The notes beneath the pieces are model-generated. The model was not told where the DNA came from. It did no database searches and worked only from the letters and a program-made list of their open reading frames with translations. Positions 8,621-15,290 of a stretch of 27,831 nt of DNA are shown piece by piece. Numbering within the stretch: the stretch's first letter is position 1; each line of letters starts with the position of its first letter. Source of the DNA: Cytophagales bacterium (GTDB lineage: Bacteria > Bacteroidota > Bacteroidia > Cytophagales > Cyclobacteriaceae); assembly GCA_027317105.1 (NCBI GenBank), contig DAHVFH010000070.1, positions 1-27,831 on the forward strand, read 5' to 3'. The translations under genes and the position numbers were made by a program.

Positions 8621-9886
8621 ATGAAAAAAAATATTCTCCTCGCTACTTCCCTTTTCATCTCAATCTTGTTGAAAGGACAAAGTCTCCAGAAATATTATGG
8701 TGATGCCCTAGCGGCTTACCGAACTAAAAATTATAATGAATTTTATAGTAACATAAAAGAAGCCAATAAGCTGCACCCTTACCATCAGGGTGTGCTTTAC
8801 CAACTGGGTATTGCCGCGACCTTGACAGGCAAAAAAGCGGAAGCCATTCAAGCGCTAAAGCAGGCCATCCTTATCGATGCAGATTTTAGGTTGGCCGGAA
8901 TTGCAGATTTCAATTCAATTAAAGATTCACCAGAGTTTAAAAAGCTGCTTGAGCTTCAAAAGGAATGGCAGAGTACAACGATCCATTCCGACACTGCATT
9001 TACAATTAAAGATCGCACACTGCACACTGAAGGCATTGAATATGATGCCGCACACAAAACATTTTACCTCGGAAGTATCCACAAAAGGAAAGTAATTAAA
9101 GTCGCTTCAGATGGCAAAGTCACCGACTTTTGTCCTTCCGCCTTCGAAGGTATGACCAGCATATTCGGGATCAAAGCAGACGTGAAGCGCAATCTTTTGT
9201 GGGTATGCTCCTCGCCTATGCCCGAAATGGAAAACTATGATTCCGCGGCCAGTTCATTCGTATTTCAATTTGAGTTGAGCTCTGGAAAGCTTTTGCATAA
9301 ATATCAATCCATCTTAAATTCAAAAAATAGTGTTTACGGAGATTTGATCTTGTCGAAAGACGGGAATGTTTTTATTTCTGACAGCAAAAATAATGACATC
9401 ATTACCCTAAATCAAAAGACAAACAAAATAGAACCATACTATTCATCGCCTAAATTTTGGAACATCCAGGGAATGGCCTTTTCATCGGACGAGAAATTTC
9501 TGTTCATTTCGGATTATGTAAAAGGAATTTATCGCTTGACGATTAAAACCAAACAGTTGACAGAAATCAAATCGAATGTGGACGCCTCGCTGAAAGGAAT
9601 TGACGGAATTTATTTGCACAACAATTCTTTGATCACCATCCAAAATGGAGTAACGCCTTTGCGATGTACTCGCTATTTTTTAAACAAAAGTTTAGACGAG
9701 ATAACACGATTTGAAATTATTGACCGCCATCATCCTGCTTTTGGCGAACCAACACTTGGCGTGATCGATGGAAAAACCTTATACTATATTGCCAACAGCC
9801 AATGGGGTGGTTATGATGAAAACCATCACCTAAAACCCGCCAATCAATTACATGATATTGTCGTTTTAAAAACGCAGTTGAAATAA
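8621..9886 (+). CDS. Exported TPR plus SMP-30-like beta-propeller protein
   Basis: A signal peptide (MKKNILLATSLFISILLKGQ, cleavage near residue 19) directs this 421-residue protein out of the cytoplasm. Residues ~22-105 form two to three TPR-like helical repeats (DALAAYRTKNYNEFYSNIKE, LYQLGIAATLTGKKAEAIQALKQA, FNSIKDSPEFKKLLELQ). Residues ~115-420 are built of repeated strands with 'GIEYDAAHKTFYLGS', 'GMAFSSDEKFLFISDYVKGIYRL' and 'GIDGIYLHNNSLITIQNG', the look of an SMP-30/gluconolactonase-like six-bladed propeller. Catalytic metal ligands of true lactonases are not obvious, so it may bind rather than hydrolyse a ligand. It sits alone between the permease and the ACMSD gene. A TPR domain fused to a propeller behind a signal peptide suggests a protein-interaction role; the function is unknown. 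Confidence 0.82.
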   Translation: MKKNILLATSLFISILLKGQSLQKYYGDALAAYRTKNYNEFYSNIKEANKLHPYHQGVLYQLGIAATLTGKKAEAIQALKQAILIDADFRLAGIADFNSIKDSPEFKKLLELQKEWQSTTIHSDTAFTIKDRTLHTEGIEYDAAHKTFYLGSIHKRKVIKVASDGKVTDFCPSAFEGMTSIFGIKADVKRNLLWVCSSPMPEMENYDSAASSFVFQFELSSGKLLHKYQSILNSKNSVYGDLILSKDGNVFISDSKNNDIITLNQKTNKIEPYYSSPKFWNIQGMAFSSDEKFLFISDYVKGIYRLTIKTKQLTEIKSNVDASLKGIDGIYLHNNSLITIQNGVTPLRCTRYFLNKSLDEITRFEIIDRHHPAFGEPTLGVIDGKTLYYIANSQWGGYDENHHLKPANQLHDIVVLKTQLK

Positions 9887-10000
9887 AATTGAGGGAGCTT
9901 TAAATCCAATGTCTTAGCGCCTGTTGTTGGAATTAGTCCGTCCTAATAATTTTTGAACAGACTACAAATTACCGATATTGCGGAATTGGATCATTTTAAG

Positions 10001-11011
10001 ATGCTCAAAATCGACAGCCATACACACATTATTCCTAAGAAAATGCCCAACTGGAGTGAGAAATTTGGGTATGGAGATTTTATTTATTTGCAGCATCACA
10101 AAAAAGGGTTCGCCAAAATGATGCGCGGCAACCAATTTTTCCGTGAAATCCATGAGAACGCCTGGAATCCCGAACTCCGCATCAATGAGTACGCCAAATT
10201 TGATACCCAAGTACAAGTGGTGTGTACCATTCCTGTGATGTTCTCGTATTGGGCTAAACCTTTAGATTGCCTTTCGCTATCGCAATTCCTTAATGACCAC
10301 ATTGGCAAACTGGTAAAGAAGTTCCCTAAAAATTATATTGGCCTGGGTTCGGTGCCCATGCAAGATACCGAGCTAGCGGTAAAAGAGCTGGAGCGACTAA
10401 AGAAAATTGGGCTAAAAGGAATTCAGGTGGGCTCAAACATCAACGATGAAAACCTGAATGAGGAGCGTTTCTTTCCAATCTTTCAGACTTGCGAAAAACT
10501 AGGGCTAGCTGTGCTGGTTCATCCGTGGAACATGATGGGCGAAAAAAAAATGCAACGCTACTGGTTGCCTTGGTTAGTGGGAATGCCCGCAGAAACATCG
10601 CGCGCCATTTGCTCTTTGATTTTTGGTGGAATTTTTGAGAAACTCCCAAAATTAAGGGTGATGTTTGCCCATGCGGGAGGTTCGTTCTTGCCCACTATAG
10701 GGAGGATAAAGCATGGATTTGATTGCCGCCCTGATCTGGTAGCTATCGATAATGCAATTGACCCCAGAAAATATTTAGGGAAATTTTGGGTGGATAGTGT
10801 CACCCATGATGAATTAATGTTAGAATATGTGCTAAAATTGCAAGGCTCAAACCGGGTGATGCTTGGCTCGGATTATCCATTTCCCCTTGGTGATTTGGAA
10901 ATCGGTAGGTTTATTGAAGAGATGGATTTAACAGAAAAAACGAAAGCGGATATTTTTCATTTATCCGCATTGGAGTGGCTCAATATGAATAAAGAAAATT
11001 TTATAGATTAA
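10001..11011 (+). CDS. 2-amino-3-carboxymuconate-6-semialdehyde decarboxylase (ACMSD) family
   Basis: This amidohydrolase-fold enzyme decarboxylates ACMS in the tryptophan-kynurenine pathway, steering it away from quinolinate/NAD synthesis. The resemblance to animal ACMSD is strong throughout: KIDSHTHIIPK, FGYGDFIYLQHH, VPVMFSYWAKP-like 'IPVMFSYWAKP', YWLPWLVGMPAET, FAHAGGSF and LGSDYPFPLG. Zinc ligands are visible as His7, His9, His174 and Asp291, with His224 as the expected catalytic residue. The open frame extends to TTG 9953, but ATG 10001 gives MLKIDSHTH, the family start, and 336 aa. Other kynurenine genes are not present in the window, so the pathway must be encoded elsewhere or the substrate differs. 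The stop is 3 bases before the next gene. Confidence 0.92.
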   Translation: MLKIDSHTHIIPKKMPNWSEKFGYGDFIYLQHHKKGFAKMMRGNQFFREIHENAWNPELRINEYAKFDTQVQVVCTIPVMFSYWAKPLDCLSLSQFLNDHIGKLVKKFPKNYIGLGSVPMQDTELAVKELERLKKIGLKGIQVGSNINDENLNEERFFPIFQTCEKLGLAVLVHPWNMMGEKKMQRYWLPWLVGMPAETSRAICSLIFGGIFEKLPKLRVMFAHAGGSFLPTIGRIKHGFDCRPDLVAIDNAIDPRKYLGKFWVDSVTHDELMLEYVLKLQGSNRVMLGSDYPFPLGDLEIGRFIEEMDLTEKTKADIFHLSALEWLNMNKENFID

Positions 11012-11014
11012 GAA

Positions 11015-11647
11015 ATGATGATTCTTGCAAAGCGATGTTTGGCAATAACTTTTATGCTTGGAAGCCTTCAGGCATTTTCTCAGTCTCAATCAGAGAAAAA
11101 TAAAATCCATGAATTAGAAATTCAACGGCAAATTGACCGTACCCGGAAGATCACCGTTCAAATGGATTCTGCTACCCGGCTAACCGAAGAAGGGCACTAC
11201 GAAGAGGCCGACATCAAATTCCGGAATATTTTAAAATCAATACGGAGTGTACCTTCTGATTTTACCTACCACTTTGGGGTGAACTCATTCTTCCTTGGAA
11301 AATATCGTCAAAGCGTTGACTGGATAAATAAGTACATTCAACTAAAAGGCACGCAAGGCCAATACTCTGAGCAAGCCATCGAATGGCTGTCTAAAGGAGA
11401 GGCAGAGCTTATGAAGGAAAATGAAATGGAGGCAAAAAAGGCAGCAGAAGTATTGTCTGGCGATTATTACATTGATTGTGGGCCAACCGGAAAAGTGGTA
11501 TGCCCAACGTGCAAAGGATCGGCTGTAATCGTAAAGAAAAATTATTTCGGTGAAGTGTATAAAACGTGCCCTTCCTGCTCAAAAAAGGGCTATCTCACTT
11601 GTGACGAATACAATAAGCTAATCAAGGGAAAATTGATCTCCGAATGA
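11015..11647 (+). CDS. Exported protein with C-terminal DnaJ-like zinc ribbon
   Basis: The 210-residue product has a signal peptide (ATG 11015 or ATG 11018; MILAKRCLAITFMLGSLQAFSQ, cleavage near residue 24). A charged helical stretch follows at ~25-60, then a TPR-like region at ~55-145 (EEGHYEEADIKFRNILK, SVDWINKYIQLKGT). A C-terminal cysteine cluster of two C-P-x-C knuckles (CPTCKG near 163 and CPSCSKKG near 183, with flanking Cys at about 158 and 193) resembles the DnaJ-type zinc finger. Zinc fingers of this type are usually cytoplasmic, so an exported version is unusual and could be a redox or metal-binding site instead. It starts 3 bases after ACMSD and is probably co-transcribed with it. 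No known function. Confidence 0.8.
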   Translation: MMILAKRCLAITFMLGSLQAFSQSQSEKNKIHELEIQRQIDRTRKITVQMDSATRLTEEGHYEEADIKFRNILKSIRSVPSDFTYHFGVNSFFLGKYRQSVDWINKYIQLKGTQGQYSEQAIEWLSKGEAELMKENEMEAKKAAEVLSGDYYIDCGPTGKVVCPTCKGSAVIVKKNYFGEVYKTCPSCSKKGYLTCDEYNKLIKGKLISE

Positions 11648-11662
11648 AATAATTTATCTTTG
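11633..11662 (+). promoter_or_regulatory. Bacteroidota-type promoter for trhO
   Basis: TATCTTTG at 11655-11662 matches the TAnnTTTG -7 element exactly and is preceded by TTG at 11633-11635 with a 19-base spacer, the usual distance. It overlaps the end of the upstream gene and would give a leader of about 15 bases before ATG 11682. This is the best promoter match in the window. Confidence 0.6.
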
Positions 11663-11681
11663 CAGCCTGAAACGCAAAGGC

Positions 11682-12728
11682 ATGCTTCACAATAGAACCA
11701 ATAGCAAAGAACTGAAAGAAAAGCTCCAGCATTCCAGTGAGCCCCGAACAACGATTTCTTTTTATAAATATCACAAGATAGAAGACCCTCAAAAATTTCG
11801 TGATGATTTATATATTTTGTTTCATCAGCTTGGGATTTTAGGACGTATCTATGTTGCCCATGAGGGAATCAATGCGCAACTCAGCGTACCAAACGGTAAC
11901 GTTGCCCATTTCAAGTCGCAACTTTACCAAATCAACTTTTTAAATGGCGTTCGGCTCAATATTGCTATTGATGACAATGGTAAATCATTTTTTAAGTTAA
12001 AAATCCTTGTCAGGAAAAAGATTGTTGCCGATGGCCTTAGCGATTCCTCTTTTGATGTAACCGATAGTGGTCAACATTTGAATGCGGTTGAATTTAATCA
12101 ACTAACTGAAGACCCAAATACATTGGTTGTAGACATGCGCAATCATTATGAAAGCGAAGTTGGTCGATTTAAAAATGCGATCTGCCCGGATGCGGATACC
12201 TTTCGCGAGGAACTAAAAATAGCGGAAGCTCTTTTGCATGATAAAAAAGATAAAAATATTGTGATGTACTGCACTGGTGGAATTCGCTGTGAGAAAGCAA
12301 GTGCGTGGATGAAGCACGCGGGATTTAAAAATATTTTTCAACTCGATGGAGGCATCATTGAATATGCCCGGCAAGTAAAAGATCAAGGCCTCAAAAATAA
12401 ATTCATCGGAAAGAATTTTGTTTTTGATGAACGATTGGGTGAGCGGATATCAGAAGAGATCATCAGTGCTTGCCATCAATGTGGGCAGCCCTGTGACAAT
12501 CATACGAATTGTAAAAATGATGGATGTCATTTGCTCTTCATACAATGTGAAGAATGCAAAAATAAATATGACAACTGCTGTTCTGTAGAATGCAAGGAAA
12601 TCATAGCTCTCCCCGCTGAAAAACAAAAAGAAATCCGAAGAGGAGTAAACAAGGGAAGGCAAGTTTTTAAGAAGGGAAGAGTATCAATTAAAAATACCAT
12701 GAACAGTAAATCGGTATCTCACCTCTAA
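11682..12728 (+). CDS. trhO: tRNA uridine(34) hydroxylase TrhO (rhodanese family)
   Basis: TrhO (YceA) adds the oxygen to U34 of certain tRNAs to give ho5U, in an oxygen-dependent reaction. The protein has the normal layout. An N-terminal ferredoxin-like domain (~25-115, TTISFYKYHKIEDP, GRIYVAHEGINAQLS) is followed by a rhodanese domain (~130-250) with catalytic Cys197 in CTGGIRCEKAS. A C-terminal cysteine-rich zinc-binding segment (~265-310; CHQCGQPC, CEECKNKYDNCC, C) comes last. The length of 348 aa is usual for the Bacteroidota form, with a basic tail after residue 320. It has its own predicted promoter just upstream. The following MogA-like frame begins only about 12 bases after the stop, so the two may be an operon. 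Confidence 0.94.
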   Translation: MLHNRTNSKELKEKLQHSSEPRTTISFYKYHKIEDPQKFRDDLYILFHQLGILGRIYVAHEGINAQLSVPNGNVAHFKSQLYQINFLNGVRLNIAIDDNGKSFFKLKILVRKKIVADGLSDSSFDVTDSGQHLNAVEFNQLTEDPNTLVVDMRNHYESEVGRFKNAICPDADTFREELKIAEALLHDKKDKNIVMYCTGGIRCEKASAWMKHAGFKNIFQLDGGIIEYARQVKDQGLKNKFIGKNFVFDERLGERISEEIISACHQCGQPCDNHTNCKNDGCHLLFIQCEECKNKYDNCCSVECKEIIALPAEKQKEIRRGVNKGRQVFKKGRVSIKNTMNSKSVSHL

Positions 12729-12739
12729 AAATAAAAAAT

Positions 12740-13270
12740 CTGGAACCTCAAATCAAAATAGGAATCATCAACGTATCCGACCGTGCCAGCAAAGGAATCT
12801 ATGAAGACATTCCTGGAAAGGCCATCGTTTCCACATTGAATGAATATCTGAAAAGCCATTGGGAACAGGAATATGCCGTAATCCCTGACGAGCAAGATGT
12901 GATCGAACAAACGATGATCCGTATGGCTGATGAGAAAAAATGTTGCCTCATCATTACGTCAGGCGGCACAGGGCCAGCCCTCCGAGATGTAACACCAGAG
13001 GCCACCGAGGCCGTTTGCACTAAAATGTTGCCCGGTTTTGGTGAATTAATGCGAACCATTAGCCTTAAGTATGTTCCCACTGCAATCCTATCGCGTCAAG
13101 TAGCAGGTATTAGAAATCAAACTTTAATCGTAAATTTGCCCGGCAAACCCAAGGCCATCCGCCAATGCTTAGATGCGGTGTTTCCCGCCATCCCCTATTG
13201 CATTGACCTTATTGGTGGCCCTTTTTTGGAATGTAACGAGCTTATAATAAAAGCCTTCCGGCCAGTATAA
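12740..13270 (+). CDS. Molybdenum cofactor protein MogA/MoaB family, non-canonical start
   Basis: The MoCF-type domain adenylylates molybdopterin before metal insertion. SGGTG at about residues 74-78 followed by RDVTPEAT and the later LPGKPKA loop are the family's nucleotide/pterin-binding motifs. The N-terminal strand 'IKIGIINVSDRASKGIYEDIPG' is essential to the fold and lies in the same frame upstream of the first usual start codon (TTG 12836), so that start would cut off the domain. Between the in-frame stop at 12707 and this strand there is no ATG, GTG or TTG. CTG 12740, giving 176 aa, is the most likely start (ATA 12731 and the ATC codons are alternatives), within an A-rich leader typical of the phylum. 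It follows trhO by 11 bases. No other moa genes are in view. Confidence 0.85.
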   Translation: MEPQIKIGIINVSDRASKGIYEDIPGKAIVSTLNEYLKSHWEQEYAVIPDEQDVIEQTMIRMADEKKCCLIITSGGTGPALRDVTPEATEAVCTKMLPGFGELMRTISLKYVPTAILSRQVAGIRNQTLIVNLPGKPKAIRQCLDAVFPAIPYCIDLIGGPFLECNELIIKAFRPV

Positions 13271-13275
13271 ATTTG
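13268..13275 (+). promoter_or_regulatory. Putative -7 element before the M23 peptidase
   Basis: TAAATTTG fits TAnnTTTG exactly, just before and after the end of the preceding gene, 34 bases before ATG 13310. No convincing TTG is seen at the -33 distance, so support is partial. Confidence 0.35.
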
Positions 13276-13309
13276 TTATTGGTGATTTTAGAACCAAGAA
13301 TTTAAAATT

Positions 13310-14290
13310 ATGGCACGAATAAAATATTATTACGACACCGAAACGTGTAAGTACGAACGCATCAAAACCACTACGGGTGATGTAATCCTGAACGTACTGA
13401 GTATCCTTTTCCTCACGCTCGCTATGGCGGTTGGCTTGTTGTTGTTAGGCGGGAATTATTTTGAGTCACCCAAAGAACTGCTTCTAAAAAATGAAGTGAA
13501 AGAAATGGAGTTTTACTACCAAAATATTGAGTCTGAATTCCATAAGTTAGAACAACAATTAGCGAGCATGGAATATCGCGATGACAATATTTACCGTGCT
13601 GTATTGGGGGCGGAGCCCATTGATAAAGGAGTTCGTGATGGAGGAATAGGGGGATCAGATCGTTTCGAGGAAATTCGTAGCAAAAATATTGAACACGAAG
13701 ACGCCATTATCAAATTGGAAGAATTGTTGAGTCGACTGAAACGCAAAGTTTATATCGAATCCAAATCACAAGATGATGTTGTGACCCTGGCAGAAAACAA
13801 AGAAAAACTTTTTGCCGCAATCCCGGCAATTCAGCCCGTGGCTAACAAAGAATTAATTGCTCTTGCCTCTGGCTTTGGCATGCGTATCCACCCCGTCTAT
13901 AAAGTATTCAAGATGCACACCGGGGTAGACTTTGCCGCCACCATCGGCACCCCGATCTACTCCACAGCCGATGGCACAATCGACAAAGCAGAAGTAAACT
14001 TTAGTGGTTACGGAAAAGTGCTAGAAATCGATCATGGATTTGGGTATCGTACGCGGTATGCACACATGCACGGATTTGCCGTTAGTAAGGGGCAGCACGT
14101 AAAACGAGGCGATTTAATAGGCTATGTGGGTAATACCGGTTTGTCCACCGCCCCGCATTTACATTACGAAGTCTTTGTCAATGGCATTCATGTCAACCCC
14201 GTCCATTATTTCTTCAACGACCTCAACCCAACAGAATACGAGAAGATCATCGAATTGGCTTCAATTGAAAACCAATCGCTTGGGATGTAA
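13310..14290 (+). CDS. Membrane-anchored M23 (LytM) family peptidoglycan peptidase
   Basis: A cytoplasmic N-terminus (MARIKYYYDTETCKYERI) is followed by one membrane helix at ~24-48 and a coiled-coil stretch at ~60-160. A LytM domain follows at ~180-310. The zinc site is visible: His203 and Asp207 in HTGVD, the catalytic YAHMH near 250, and His283-x-His285 in HLHYEV. This arrangement is common among Bacteroidota 'M23 metallopeptidase' proteins that cut peptide cross-links of murein or act as regulators of division amidases; because all metal ligands are present, this one is predicted active, in the periplasm. The start ATG 13310 gives the family-typical beginning. It is 39 bases after the MogA-like gene and is followed by 70 bases before the barrel gene. 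Confidence 0.93.
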   Translation: MARIKYYYDTETCKYERIKTTTGDVILNVLSILFLTLAMAVGLLLLGGNYFESPKELLLKNEVKEMEFYYQNIESEFHKLEQQLASMEYRDDNIYRAVLGAEPIDKGVRDGGIGGSDRFEEIRSKNIEHEDAIIKLEELLSRLKRKVYIESKSQDDVVTLAENKEKLFAAIPAIQPVANKELIALASGFGMRIHPVYKVFKMHTGVDFAATIGTPIYSTADGTIDKAEVNFSGYGKVLEIDHGFGYRTRYAHMHGFAVSKGQHVKRGDLIGYVGNTGLSTAPHLHYEVFVNGIHVNPVHYFFNDLNPTEYEKIIELASIENQSLGM

Positions 14291-14360
14291 CTGAAAATTA
14301 AAGATTACCAATTCAAGATCAAATTTCTATCTGAATTTGTAATTTGTAGTTTTGAAATTG

Positions 14361-15290
14361 ATGAAGATACTTTCTTGCTTACTTCTCCTTACGTTAATGG
14401 ATTACTGTGCGTTCGCCCAGGGCTGTAGCGATGCTGGTTTTTGTACGATGGGGGCCATGAAACCGGATCAACCCTTTAACAAAAACTCCAAAGTAAGGCT
14501 TCGCTCCATCGAATTCAGTCAATACTATGGTGATACCCATTTCAAAAACCATATTTATGTTTCCACTATTGAAGCCAACATTGGTATTGGAAAAAAATAT
14601 ACCGTTCAAGCGAAAATCCCTTATCAAGTTGCGAATGGTCACTTGGGTACCTATCAAAGCTTGAGTGATATTTCGCTGAGTGTCACGCGCAATCTTATTG
14701 CAACCGAAAATTTTGATGTTAATTTCACTCTGGGCACAAAGCTCCCTTCTAACAATGGTGATTTTGCCCAATTCAAAGGCAAGAGTATGCCCATGTACTA
14801 CCAAACTAGTTTGGGCTCCTATGACCTGATTTTTGGCGCTTCTGTTGTGAGCAGAAAATGGCTGATGGCAGTGGGCTACCAACAGGCGCTAAACCGAAAC
14901 CAGAATGGATTCTGGTATGGTGAATGGAGTGGTGATAATTTAACCTACTTACATCAATATGCACTTAGTGGTAATCTCCAACGAGGGAAAGATGTAATGG
15001 CAAGAATAGAACGTAACTTTCGCCTATCGAGATTTAATGCCAGCATCGGGCTACTTCCTATCTACCGACTTAACCGAGATACCTATATTGATCATACCAC
15101 CAATGTGAGTACGCTCGCCAATGGAAGTGACGGACTTGCCCTCTCCGGCATTTACACCCTCGGTTATAATTTCGATGTGCGCACCGGTGTGAAACTTCTG
15201 ATTGGCAATCGGATTATTAAGCGCCCCATAAATCCGGATGGTCTGTCCAGGGAGTTTGTTGCAACCATCACTTACAGCTATCGATTTTGA
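14361..15290 (+). CDS. Predicted outer-membrane beta-barrel protein with N-terminal Cys motif
   Basis: After a signal peptide (MKILSCLLLLTLMDYCAFAQ) comes GCSDAGFCTMGAMKP, two cysteines five residues apart right at the predicted mature N-terminus. The rest alternates strand-like segments ('SIEFSQYYGDTHFKNHIYVSTIEANIGIG', 'YTVQAKIPYQVANG', 'DVNFTLGTKLPS', 'FNASIGLLPIYRL') and ends in ATITYSYRF, with the terminal Phe expected of outer-membrane barrels. The open frame reaches TTG 14352, but ATG 14361 gives the better signal peptide and 309 aa. The TGA stop shares its A with the ATG of the TPR-CHAT gene, so the two are almost certainly translated together. It resembles 'transporter'-annotated barrels, but no substrate can be given. 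Confidence 0.78.
   Translation: MKILSCLLLLTLMDYCAFAQGCSDAGFCTMGAMKPDQPFNKNSKVRLRSIEFSQYYGDTHFKNHIYVSTIEANIGIGKKYTVQAKIPYQVANGHLGTYQSLSDISLSVTRNLIATENFDVNFTLGTKLPSNNGDFAQFKGKSMPMYYQTSLGSYDLIFGASVVSRKWLMAVGYQQALNRNQNGFWYGEWSGDNLTYLHQYALSGNLQRGKDVMARIERNFRLSRFNASIGLLPIYRLNRDTYIDHTTNVSTLANGSDGLALSGIYTLGYNFDVRTGVKLLIGNRIIKRPINPDGLSREFVATITYSYRF

Noticed and set aside
9953..10000. TTG 9953 as ACMSD start
   Set aside because: Extra 16 residues precede the conserved MLKIDSHTH; ATG 10001 fits all known family N-termini.
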